The notes below the pieces were generated by a model. It had not been told where the DNA came from, made no database searches, and saw nothing but the letters and a program-made list of their open reading frames with translations. Below are positions 26,801-35,008 of a stretch of DNA of 64,000 bases, piece after piece (position 1 is the first letter of the stretch; each line of letters opens with the position of its first letter). The DNA is from Peptostreptococcaceae bacterium (GTDB lineage: Bacteria > Bacillota > Clostridia > Peptostreptococcales > Peptostreptococcaceae), in the NCBI GenBank assembly GCA_025210335.1, contig JAOARY010000067.1, positions 124,001-188,000 of the forward strand, in the 5' to 3' direction. Both the position numbers and the translations under genes were made by a program.

Positions 26801-29127
26801 TCTTTTATCTTTCTTATATAATCCGCTCCCACTCCATCATAATTATTATTCAAATTTACAAACTCAAATGGGGGCCAATTCCTATCAATTCCTAATCTTA
26901 TTGTCTTTGTATTTAATAAATAATCTTTTTCTTCCTTAGTTAAAAACTCTTCTTCAATATTTTTTGTCTCTATATACTTAGATATTATATCCATTTTTTC
27001 ATCTTCACTCATAGCGTCTAATACCTTATCAAAAATATCCCTTAAAATAGCATAATCCTTTCTAAAACCAATTCTTATATCAAAATCTTCCAAATCTTCA
27101 TATTCATTCACTTTAAGATTTGGAATTGAATTTTTCCTTATATGATACAACACACTTTCTTCATTACCTATATAAACATCAGCTTTTCCAACAGATACTG
27201 CTAAAAGTGCTGATAGAATATTATCTACCTCTAAAATCTTTACTTTATCTAAGCTTCTTAAATAATCTTCCTTATAGTAATCATCTTCTATCGCTACAGT
27301 TAAACCCTCTAAGTCATCTTTAGTCCTTACATCACCAAGACCTTTTCCTGTTATGGCTAAGTTTCTTACAGTAATTAAAGACTTTGTAAATTCAAAATAA
27401 GCTTCTCTTTCCTTAGTTTTTTTCATAACAGGTGCTAAATCTAATTCTTTATTTACTATTGATTCATAAATATCAGGCCAGCTACCCTTTACAATTTTTA
27501 AATTTAAATTCAGTTTATTAACTGCATGATTTACAAAATCCATTCCAATACCTGTAAACTGATCATTTACATCTATAAACTCAAATGGTGGCATATCAAA
27601 GCCACTTCCTAATTTAATCATGTTATTATTTTTTAGCCATTCTTCTTCTTCTTGATTTAAATATATTTCATTCTCTTTGTTATAAATTCTATCTTTTTCA
27701 TCTAAAATCCACTCTGATTCTAATTCTCTAAATTCTTCAACACTAATTTTATTTATACCTTCATTTATTTTATCTAAAAGTTCATATCTACCTTTTAAAA
27801 CACCTGCTTTTAACTCATTTATAAGTGTAGGTTCTTTTAATTCTCTAAAATAAACTTTACCTTCTTTTTGGACAGTTTTAACTTTAACTGCTACACTTTC
27901 TTCTATAAATGCATCTATTAAATTATTAAAGCCAGAATCTAACATAGATTTTGTACTATCAAACGATAATACATCTAAATATGAATAATTTTTAGAAATA
28001 TAGTTTTCTTGATAAGAGCCTCTTACTGTTCCAATTTTTTTACCCATCAAGTCTTCTATAGTATCTACACCTGCTAAATTTGGATTATAAAAAATTTTTG
28101 TTTTAACTTCGTAAATTTTATTGGAAAAATCTAAGAATTGAACTTTATTTTCATCTTCTATCAAACCAGCTTGTATATCGACTCTCCTATCCTTTAACGC
28201 TTCTAATGAATTTTCAAAATCTGTTATATAAAATTCTACATCATAACCTGTTTTAAATGACCACAAATTCCAAAAATCAATTAAAAATCCTTTAGGATTT
28301 CCTTTTTCATCTATAAAAGACATTGGTGCATAATCTCTAGGACAAGAAATTATCAGATTATCATCATTTTTACTCTTATAAGTTAGCCATTTTCTTTCTA
28401 TTTGAATTTTTTCTTCTTCTGTTATAAGTGCCATTCCACTTTTAACAAGTTTAAGTAAATCACTATCCCCTTCTTTTACCGCAGCATAATATGGATTGCT
28501 ATATAATATGTCTTTATTGTTATATTTATAATCCGGAGCCAAATTATATTTATTTAAAAAATACATACCAGTTAAATCTTCCATTATAAATACTTTTATT
28601 TCTCCATTATTAATACCAACCATCAAATCATCATAATTTTCATATGCTTTAAGTGAAACTTCTTCCAAAATATTTTGTGCATAAGACTGTGCATAATCAC
28701 CTTTTATAACTCCCAATTTAAAAGCTTTTAAATCTTTTATCGATTCTATATTTAAGCTTTTATCATAAAAAATAAAAGTCCTTGATTCTTTTAGCCGATT
28801 TGCATAATCCAAATATGAATCTCTTTCTTTTGTATAAAAACATCCTGCATGTATATCTGCCTTTTTATTTTTGACATTTAATAATGATTCTTCCCATGAC
28901 CCTTCTATAAATTCAATATCTACATTTACTTTTTTAGCCCATAATTTCCAATAATCATTTAAAATACCATCTGGTTTACCAAAATCATTAGTAAAGTGAT
29001 ATGGATATAAGTCTTTAGCATATGAAATTTTTATTTTTTTATTATCAACATTTTCTGAATACGAGTAAAATGCTAATGATAAAAATGAAATAAAAAATAA
29101 AAATAAAAAATATTTTTTATTTTTCAT
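23896..29127 (-). CDS. BvgS-like hybrid histidine kinase with four extracytoplasmic solute-binding domains
   Basis: 1743 aa. An N-terminal signal-like helix is followed by four type-3 solute-binding (Venus flytrap) domains at about 30-245, 255-475, 500-735 and 745-970; each begins with a strand followed by a P(P/M)(F/S)FIDxxG-type segment. One membrane helix lies at about 976-994. The cytoplasmic part has HisKA (SHEIRTPMNAVIGM, His near 1033), an HATPase domain with DTGIGM and GGTGLGLSI, REC1 (LILLDWKLKG, Asp near 1321), REC2 (VVLMDIQMP, Asp near 1458) and an HPt domain (RYVHSLKG, His near 1600). All relay residues are present. Family SBP domains usually bind amino acids. BvgS-type kinases more often carry one to three such domains. 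It is cotranscribed with the CBS and HD-GYP genes. Confidence 0.92.
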   Translation of the reverse strand: MKNKKYFLFLFFISFLSLAFYSYSENVDNKKIKISYAKDLYPYHFTNDFGKPDGILNDYWKLWAKKVNVDIEFIEGSWEESLLNVKNKKADIHAGCFYTKERDSYLDYANRLKESRTFIFYDKSLNIESIKDLKAFKLGVIKGDYAQSYAQNILEEVSLKAYENYDDLMVGINNGEIKVFIMEDLTGMYFLNKYNLAPDYKYNNKDILYSNPYYAAVKEGDSDLLKLVKSGMALITEEEKIQIERKWLTYKSKNDDNLIISCPRDYAPMSFIDEKGNPKGFLIDFWNLWSFKTGYDVEFYITDFENSLEALKDRRVDIQAGLIEDENKVQFLDFSNKIYEVKTKIFYNPNLAGVDTIEDLMGKKIGTVRGSYQENYISKNYSYLDVLSFDSTKSMLDSGFNNLIDAFIEESVAVKVKTVQKEGKVYFRELKEPTLINELKAGVLKGRYELLDKINEGINKISVEEFRELESEWILDEKDRIYNKENEIYLNQEEEEWLKNNNMIKLGSGFDMPPFEFIDVNDQFTGIGMDFVNHAVNKLNLNLKIVKGSWPDIYESIVNKELDLAPVMKKTKEREAYFEFTKSLITVRNLAITGKGLGDVRTKDDLEGLTVAIEDDYYKEDYLRSLDKVKILEVDNILSALLAVSVGKADVYIGNEESVLYHIRKNSIPNLKVNEYEDLEDFDIRIGFRKDYAILRDIFDKVLDAMSEDEKMDIISKYIETKNIEEEFLTKEEKDYLLNTKTIRLGIDRNWPPFEFVNLNNNYDGVGADYIRKIKEDLKLNLEIIKDRQWNEIIEMAKKGEVDILPAVVKTPGRSEFLNFTKPYLKTPVVIATRDDVSIIAEMKDLKNLRIVVIKDYFIDEYLKRDYPDFNYIYVKDIDEALKMIATKQADAFLGNILAINYSIKKNDLNNIKVSGFTDYNFELAIGVRKDNQILLEILNKSLENISTAEKEAIKNYWLNTLPQDTVNWDKIGKYIVLLVLFIGFVFMIIILWNKRLKEEIEERKQMEKELVKAKERADIGSRTKSEFLANMSHEIRTPMNAVIGMTHLLSNTNLNQKQRDYLKKINQSAYTLLGIINDILDFSKIEVGKLEIEKIKFNIEDVLENISNIIGVKAKDKNIELIIDKDRYLPTNLIGDPLRIGQVILNIANNAVKFTKKGEIIIKVYVKEKYEDKIMIGILISDTGIGMNKEQANRIFNPFTQSDTSTTRKYGGTGLGLSITKKLVELMGGNIKLETHLGKGSKFEIILELEYVKNSESIYKYNNKGLEELKVLVVDDNFTTLEVLKSYIEDFGMDVMLVMSGEEGLIEVEKNDYDLILLDWKLKGMNGLETAKILKQRNVESKIAIITSFGKESIIKESEKLNLDGFILKPINQSTLFNFMKRILFEQDDSSIEILASRDNSKFLTGKNILLVEDNKINQEVAKEILENTGANVFVKENGKEAYEELLVNKNYDVVLMDIQMPIMDGYESTREIRKENDLKEIPIIAMTADVMKGVEEKCKEAGMNDYISKPIDVEEVFLKLKEWLKINIKSDMVIENKSRYSMDFKNLDYESSLKRFGGNKGFYIKLLKDFAREYQEFDSYVKNKIDDEIDQDFIRYVHSLKGVLGTIGAKELYKTASDVEETLKRNSKEDFNQIIETLSLQMKDLIEEIKLNAKENKVNNLKKNKISNKDLLIKIHELREYLTKRRPKQTIEIIKELNSFEMDEDTSYYFETLELYAEKYKFKGALKEVEKIINHLEKKGV

Positions 29128-29169
29128 ATAAACACCTCTTTTAAAAACATCTCTTTATTTAGATAATTT

Positions 29170-29643
29170 TTAGTCAAAATAATTATCTATTATTATTTCT
29201 ATAATTTCTTTTTTTGTGACAATACCAATAACCTCATTATCATCATTCACTATTGGTATGTGACTAACATTATTATTTATCATCAAATTACAAATATCAT
29301 GAACTGTTGAATTTATATCTCCCATAATCAAATTTTTACTCATCAAATTATTTGCATCAATAGCAACTTCTTTTCTTAATTTTTCTTTATAATCTTTTGT
29401 TTCTGATAAATTTGTAAATATAATGGATCCTAAAAGAGAATATGTATTTGGAAAATCCAAATCAGCCTCTTTAAATAAAATATCTGTGTCTGTTATTATT
29501 CCAATTGGATGATTATAATCATCTATAACCATTAATATTTTTAATTCACTTGATTTTATTTTTTTTAATATATAATCAATCTTAGCTTCTTTTTTTATAA
29601 AACTTATATCTCTTCTCATGATTTCTTTTGCTAATCTTTTCAT
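29170..29643 (-). CDS. Two-CBS-domain protein
   Basis: 157 aa consisting of a CBS pair. The first repeat (about 8-70) contains MVIDDYNHPIGIITDTDIL, the second (about 95-155) HIPIVNDDNEVIGIVTKKEI. CBS pairs bind adenosyl nucleotides such as AMP, ATP or SAM and act as energy or metabolite sensors. It stands 43 bp before the hybrid kinase and is the likely first gene of that operon, so it may tune the pathway to cell energy state (inference). ATG behind ATGGAGGTG. The ligand is unknown. Confidence 0.88.
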   Translation of the reverse strand: MKRLAKEIMRRDISFIKKEAKIDYILKKIKSSELKILMVIDDYNHPIGIITDTDILFKEADLDFPNTYSLLGSIIFTNLSETKDYKEKLRKEVAIDANNLMSKNLIMGDINSTVHDICNLMINNNVSHIPIVNDDNEVIGIVTKKEIIEIIIDNYFD

Positions 29644-29774
29644 TATAACACCTCCATAACGTCTTACTTAATTTTTACCCTCTTTAATATTTAAAAATCA
29701 TTTAAATACTATCTTAACCTAATTTAATAAAAATTTTGTTATTTTACAATTTCATTAAATCACAAGATATTAAA

Positions 29775-29803
29775 TCGACTTTTTATACTTTATATAGTAT
29801 GAT
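29775..29803 (+). promoter_or_regulatory. Promoter of the exported stalk-domain protein
   Basis: TCGACT, a 17-bp spacer and TATGAT lie about 92 bp before the ATG at 29896. The remaining 29644-29774 gap is AT-rich with no other feature seen. Confidence 0.5.
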
Positions 29804-29895
29804 AATAGAACAATCTTTTATCTATGACTTATTTTAAATAAATAAAAAATTATTAATCAAATTTTTTAACAATTAATATTTTAGGAGGTTTTTTG

Positions 29896-31302
29896 ATGAA
29901 AAAAATTACTAGCTTGGTATTAGTATGCTTAATACTATTATCTTTATCAATATCTTCATATGCACAAGAAACATTGCAAATTGATAATATTGAAATGAAA
30001 CAAGAAAATATAATTTCAACAGTAAATTATAAAATCAACGATAAATTAGTAGATTTAAATGAGACTTTATTAGATATAAATGGTCTTGTATATGTAACTC
30101 AAAACAGTTTATTAGAAACATTAAACTGTAATGTTTATTATTCTTATACAAAAAGAGCTGTTTTTGTTGAAAAAGACGATAAAAGATTTGTATTTCCGTT
30201 AAACTCTACAATGTTAGAAGTTTATGATTTAAAAACAGAAAAACTTATCTCACAAAGAGATTTGTATGTTGATTCTTTAATAAGTCATGATAATAAATAT
30301 TACCTTCCACTAAATTCATTATTAAATGAATTTGATTTTATATCTGGTTATGATTCTTTGAATAAAACTTTTATACTTCTGGATTTGACAGCTATAGATA
30401 AAATGTTTGAAGAAGATGAAGAATTATCAAATTATAAAAAACTATTAAATATAAATAATAATACAAAGAAATTTAATATGGATCTAGATTATTCAATTAA
30501 AGGTACTGTTGATACTAAAGATACTGGAAAATTTGATTTTGATATAGGTTTAGATGGAAATATTAAATTTGATTTACCTAAATTTGCTATGACATTTAAA
30601 ATATCTGATTTAAAAATAGATTCTACAGATGAAAATTTAAAAGATTCAGTTAATATATTAAAAGGATTTTCACAATCTTTTATAGTAGATGAGGATTATT
30701 CGTACTCAAAAAATAATTTAATGTTTAATAAATGGACAAAAACAGCTTTAACTAATGATTATCCTACAAAAAATGCTTTAGAAAATAATTTTGTACAGAT
30801 GAAAAAGCCATCTGAATTATTAAAATTTATGATGCTTAACCCAAATACAATGTATAATCTGAGTATGAATGAAAATATTTATGATGATTTATTAGTTGGT
30901 TATGACGTATTTAAGATGTTTGCTAACAATGATATGCTAATTTTAGATGAAGATAAAGATCAAATCAATGTAAGTTATAAGATTGATAAAAAAATAATCC
31001 TTGATATTTTTGATTCAGTTATAAAGAAATATTCCAAAGACCAAACAGAGGAAAACACTTTAAAATTAGATGAGTTCTATTCTTTCTTAGAAAAAGCTGA
31101 ATTTAAATTAAACACAAATTATACTTATGAAGATAATAAACTAAAAAATCAAAATATGAATGTATTTGTATCTTTTGATTCAAAAGAAGAAAATATATTC
31201 TTTAAAACAAACCTAGATTTAAAAGTTCTTCTAGACTATACAAATTATAAAATAGAAATTCCAGAAGTTGAAGAAGATAGTTTAGATACTTATGAATATT
31301 AA
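29896..31302 (+). CDS. Exported protein with copper-amine-oxidase-N-like (stalk) domain
   Basis: 468 aa from ATG 29896; the TTG directly before it is in frame, but AGGAGG is 7 bases from the ATG. A signal peptide of about 25 residues ends at SSYAQE. Residues about 45-165 look like the copper amine oxidase N-terminal-type stalk domain common in clostridial wall proteins (LDINGLVYVTQNSLLETL and YYLPLNSLLNEF followed by a FILLD strand). The remainder, about 170-468, is rich in Asp, Lys and Asn with beta-like patterns and no motif I recognise. It is probably secreted or wall-associated; its function is unknown. It is a single gene with its own promoter and terminator. Confidence 0.72.
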   Translation: MKKITSLVLVCLILLSLSISSYAQETLQIDNIEMKQENIISTVNYKINDKLVDLNETLLDINGLVYVTQNSLLETLNCNVYYSYTKRAVFVEKDDKRFVFPLNSTMLEVYDLKTEKLISQRDLYVDSLISHDNKYYLPLNSLLNEFDFISGYDSLNKTFILLDLTAIDKMFEEDEELSNYKKLLNINNNTKKFNMDLDYSIKGTVDTKDTGKFDFDIGLDGNIKFDLPKFAMTFKISDLKIDSTDENLKDSVNILKGFSQSFIVDEDYSYSKNNLMFNKWTKTALTNDYPTKNALENNFVQMKKPSELLKFMMLNPNTMYNLSMNENIYDDLLVGYDVFKMFANNDMLILDEDKDQINVSYKIDKKIILDIFDSVIKKYSKDQTEENTLKLDEFYSFLEKAEFKLNTNYTYEDNKLKNQNMNVFVSFDSKEENIFFKTNLDLKVLLDYTNYKIEIPEVEEDSLDTYEY

Positions 31303-31304
31303 AA

Positions 31305-31330
31305 AAAGAAACACCTTAAGGTGTTTCTTT
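31305..31330. terminator. Bidirectional terminator
   Basis: AAAGAAACACCTT and AAGGTGTTTCTTT pair perfectly and are bordered by A- and T-runs. It overlaps the 3' end of the small leftward membrane-protein gene. Confidence 0.85.
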
Positions 31331-31618
31331 TTTTTCGTAATAATCAACATCAATTATTTTAATATTTTCATTAAATTTTTCATTTTTAGAATCATTAAAT
31401 ATATTTTTAACTCTATTTTCATCATTTATTCTATTTACTTCTTCTGATTTCAATCTAAATTTTTGTCTTTTCAAAATATTATATATTACTATCCCACATA
31501 ATATCAAAAAACCTATCTTTGTTCCCAAAAAGAATTTAAACACCATACTCATTATAAGTATCAATAAAAAACCTATGCAAAATAAATAAAACATCAATCT
31601 ATTTTTTGTAATTTTCAT
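31316..31618 (-). CDS. Small two-helix membrane protein of unknown function
   Basis: About 100 aa from ATG 31618; the TTG ten codons upstream is less likely because GGAAGGGAA precedes this ATG. Two hydrophobic helices (about 7-28 and 35-50) are followed by a basic stretch (LKRQKFRLKSEE) and a charged C-terminal tail of about 45 residues. It should sit in the membrane with the tail in the cytoplasm by the positive-inside rule. No family recognised. It is convergent with the stalk-domain gene and shares its terminator. Confidence 0.55.
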   Translation of the reverse strand: MKITKNRLMFYLFCIGFLLILIMSMVFKFFLGTKIGFLILCGIVIYNILKRQKFRLKSEEVNRINDENRVKNIFNDSKNEKFNENIKIIDVDYYEKKETP

Positions 31619-31834
31619 AACATCAAATTCCCTTCCATTTTTATTCAAACTCTTTATAAACTATATATCTTTCTTTGAAATAATTATATTTAAAATCAAT
31701 ACAAATTACAATACAGATAATAAAATATTAATAAAATTTTAATCTTTTTAAATAATTAAAAATAAACTTATATTTTAAATTATTTTTATTTTTTCTGGGT
31801 ATTTATAAAAAAAAAGGACAAAGAGGTGAAAAAA

Positions 31835-33895
31835 ATGAACAAAAAATCTAGTATTAGATATAAACTTACATTTTCAATTGTTATTTTAATCCTTATTCCT
31901 TCCTTAATCTTAACATTTTATATGGGAAATACATTAAAATTACAACTTGAAAAAAACTTTACATCGTCTTCAAAAAAAGAAATTTCACAAGTTGATAATG
32001 CAATAAATATATATTTTAAAACAATTGAAGAAAATACAAATATGTTGGCATCAGATTTTAAAATAATAAAAGCTGATGAAACGATAACTTCATATGTCGA
32101 TAAAACTAATATCACTATGATGACACCATCAAAAAATGGTGGACTTGAACAAGAAATATTTGAGTATTATGATAATTTCGCTAAAACACACCCTAAAACA
32201 GCATATGTATATATGGCAACAAAATATGGTGGATATATTCAATGGCCAGAAGGTGCAAATAGCGATAATTACGACCCTAGAAAAAGACCATTTTATGAAG
32301 CACTTGTTGATAATAATTTTAAATTAGTTCGTACTTCTCCATATTATTATGCTCCAGATGATTCTGTTAATATAAGTACTGTAGCACCTATTTATGATGA
32401 AAACAATCAATTTATAGGAGTTCAGGGCTTAGATGTTGGTCTTAGTGAGTTAACTAATATTATAAAACAAATTAAAATAGGTAATACTGGATATTTAATG
32501 CTTTTAGATTCTGATGGAACAATACTTGCAAATCCTAATGATCCCGATACTAATTTTACAAATATAACAAAATTACAAGTAGATGGAGCTTTTGATGTCT
32601 TAAATCAAGATGAAGCAACTTATAAAATAAAAATGAATAATATAAATTATTATGCACAATTATATACTTCACCTATTTCTTCATGGAAATTCATAGCATT
32701 ACAAGAAGAAAGCGAATTAAAAAACATAGTTAATCGATTGATTTTAACTTTATTTGGTATAAGTTTATTAACAATTTTAGTTCTATCAATATCATCATTT
32801 TACTATTCTAATCAATTTACTAAACCAATATTAAAACTTATAGAAAATATCTCTTCAATAGCAAAAGGTGATTTTACAAATAAAGTAGATTCTAAACTTT
32901 TAAAATCTAATGATGAACTTGGAACCTTAGCAAAATCTATAGATAAGGTCAGAGATGACTTATCTACTATGGTTAACAATCTAAGAAATTCTTCAAATAC
33001 TTTATTTGATTCCTCAACCAAAATTCTTTCTATGTCAAGTGAGATAAAATCATCATCTGAAGAAATATCAAATTCTATATTCGAAGTTGCTAAAGGTACT
33101 GAAGATCAAGCTAAAGATGTTGAACTTGGCGCTACAAGTATAAAGGATTTATCAAATTCTATAAATATATTATCTGATAAAAATAATGAAATGGACCTTC
33201 TTGCAAATAGTGCTAATAGCATCAATAAAGAAGGTATAGATAAATTCAATTTATTATTTGGAAAATCAAAAGATGTTCAAAATTCAGTTGAAAATATAAG
33301 CAGTATAATAGAAGAAATGGATAAAATGTCAAATGAAATAAGTACTATAACGGATACAATAAGCCAAATTTCTGAACAAACTAATTTATTAGCTTTAAAT
33401 GCAGCAATCGAAGCAGCTAGAGCGGGGGAACATGGTCGAGGCTTCGCAGTTGTTGCTGAGGAAGTAAGAATGCTTGCAGAACAATCAACTTCATCCACAC
33501 AAAGTATAAAAGAAATCATAGAAAAAATCCAAAATTTATCAAACAATGCAGTAAACAGTATGGACGAAGCAAAAAAAGTTACCGTTGAACAAAATAATTT
33601 TATGAATGAAACTAAAGAAATTTTTAATGAAATAAATATGACAATAAACAAATTCATAAAAGAATTAACTGAAATAGATAATTATTATAGTACCATGCAT
33701 GAAAAAGAAGGTAATTTAGTAGAGATAATATCAAACTTATCAGCATTATCTGAAGAAAATTCTGCTGCTGCTGAAGAAGTTGCTGCTGCTTCTGAACAAC
33801 AATATTCTACAACAGAAGAAGTTAATACTTTATTATACAAACTTAATGATTTGGCTAAAGACTTAGATAAAATAGTAAATCAATTTAAAATATAA
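31835..33895 (+). CDS. Methyl-accepting chemotaxis protein with dCache sensor
   Basis: 686 aa from ATG 31835 (AAAGAGGTG upstream; the GTG in that site is not the start). It has a membrane helix at about 10-30, an extracellular dCache domain (about 35-290), a second helix (about 300-322), HAMP, and a cytoplasmic signalling region whose hairpin tip is [19 protein letters not shown]. The sensor has [10 protein letters not shown] and later PYYY and GLDVG, resembling the amino-acid-binding dCache motif but with Phe for the usual Trp. It is an independent unit closed by a terminator. Confidence 0.95.
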   Translation: MNKKSSIRYKLTFSIVILILIPSLILTFYMGNTLKLQLEKNFTSSSKKEISQVDNAINIYFKTIEENTNMLASDFKIIKADETITSYVDKTNITMMTPSKNGGLEQEIFEYYDNFAKTHPKTAYVYMATKYGGYIQWPEGANSDNYDPRKRPFYEALVDNNFKLVRTSPYYYAPDDSVNISTVAPIYDENNQFIGVQGLDVGLSELTNIIKQIKIGNTGYLMLLDSDGTILANPNDPDTNFTNITKLQVDGAFDVLNQDEATYKIKMNNINYYAQLYTSPISSWKFIALQEESELKNIVNRLILTLFGISLLTILVLSISSFYYSNQFTKPILKLIENISSIAKGDFTNKVDSKLLKSNDELGTLAKSIDKVRDDLSTMVNNLRNSSNTLFDSSTKILSMSSEIKSSSEEISNSIFEVAKGTEDQAKDVELGATSIKDLSNSINILSDKNNEMDLLANSANSINKEGIDKFNLLFGKSKDVQNSVENISSIIEEMDKMSNEISTITDTISQISEQTNLLALNAAIEAARAGEHGRGFAVVAEEVRMLAEQSTSSTQSIKEIIEKIQNLSNNAVNSMDEAKKVTVEQNNFMNETKEIFNEINMTINKFIKELTEIDNYYSTMHEKEGNLVEIISNLSALSEENSAAAEEVAAASEQQYSTTEEVNTLLYKLNDLAKDLDKIVNQFKI

Positions 33896-33900
33896 TAAAA

Positions 33901-33931
33901 AAAACTGTTTGAATTAAATTCAAACAGTTTT
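33901..33931. terminator. Terminator after the first chemoreceptor
   Basis: AAAACTGTTTGAA and TTCAAACAGTTTT form a perfect 13-bp stem with a T-run; it is likely shared with the convergent mnmA. Confidence 0.85.
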
Positions 33932-33941
33932 TTTTATTATA

Positions 33942-34997
33942 TTAATATACAATATCTATCTTTGCTCCACCAATAAGCTCATTCTCCAAATAAAAAATTC
34001 CCCATTGCCCTTTTGTGACCGCTCTTTCTTTTTTGAGAAATTGTACCTTTAAAGAATTTTTATTTATCTTTATTATTCTACATTCAAGATAATATCCCCA
34101 TTGGCATACCTTTACTTTTAGAATTTTATCATAATAATTTTCATTATTTAAAAAATTATAATTCTGACTATAAAAACCTTCAAAATAAATTTTATCATTT
34201 TCTGCAACTATAATATTATTAGTTTTTTCATCAATTTCCAATACATATAATTTTTTATCCAATTCTTTTAAAACTTTTTGTCCAATTGTGTAATTATAAA
34301 AGCCATTATGTTCACCCAATTTATTTCCATCTATATCTAAAAAATAACCTTTTTTATCTATTTCATATTTATCTATAAAAGCTTTATAATCTCCATCAAT
34401 AAAGCAAATACCTTGACTATCCTTTTTCTTAGATATATCCAAATCTAATTTAGAAGCAATTTTTCTTACTTCTGCTTTTGAATTAAAATTACAAAGAGGA
34501 AATTTAAGATGCTTCAATTTTTCTTGATTTAGTGAGCTTAACATATATGTTTGATCTTTTCTTATATCCTTTCCTATTTTGATTTTATATAGATTAGTTT
34601 CTTTATCAAAATATAAATTTACATAATGACCTAAAGCTAGATAATATGCTCCAAGTTCTTCTTTTATAAAATTAAGTAATTTATCATATTTAATATATTT
34701 GTTACATAAAACACATGGATTTGGTGTCTTTCTATTTAAATACTCATTAACAAATTCTTTTATGACTTTTTCTTTAAAATCCTCTTTTAAATCCAATATA
34801 TAATGTTTGATATTTAATAATTTCGCAATCTTTTTTGCATCTTCAATATAATTCTTATCCTTAATATCTTCAATATCATTTAATACCATTGTAACTCCAA
34901 CGACTTCAAATCCTTGTTTTTTTAATAAATGCGCACATACAAAACTATCTACGCCTCCACTTATACCTACAGCCACTTTATTTTTATCCAAATTCAT
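33942..34997 (-). CDS. mnmA: tRNA-specific 2-thiouridylase
   Basis: 351 aa. The PP-loop is SGGVDSFVCAHLL near 14-26. The first catalytic cysteine lies in TPNPCVLCNKYIKYD near 100, the second in QGICFIDGDY near 195, and KDQTYMLSSL near 143 matches the tRNA-binding loop. It thiolates U34 of tRNAs for Lys, Glu and Gln in the cytoplasm. The sequence departs from the typical form at some positions (ALGHYVN for ATGHYAR), so it may be one of two MnmA-like proteins in the genome. It is 11 bp downstream of topB and probably cotranscribed. Confidence 0.88.
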   Translation of the reverse strand: MNLDKNKVAVGISGGVDSFVCAHLLKKQGFEVVGVTMVLNDIEDIKDKNYIEDAKKIAKLLNIKHYILDLKEDFKEKVIKEFVNEYLNRKTPNPCVLCNKYIKYDKLLNFIKEELGAYYLALGHYVNLYFDKETNLYKIKIGKDIRKDQTYMLSSLNQEKLKHLKFPLCNFNSKAEVRKIASKLDLDISKKKDSQGICFIDGDYKAFIDKYEIDKKGYFLDIDGNKLGEHNGFYNYTIGQKVLKELDKKLYVLEIDEKTNNIIVAENDKIYFEGFYSQNYNFLNNENYYDKILKVKVCQWGYYLECRIIKINKNSLKVQFLKKERAVTKGQWGIFYLENELIGGAKIDIVY

Positions 34998-35008
34998 AAT
35001 TTACTCCA

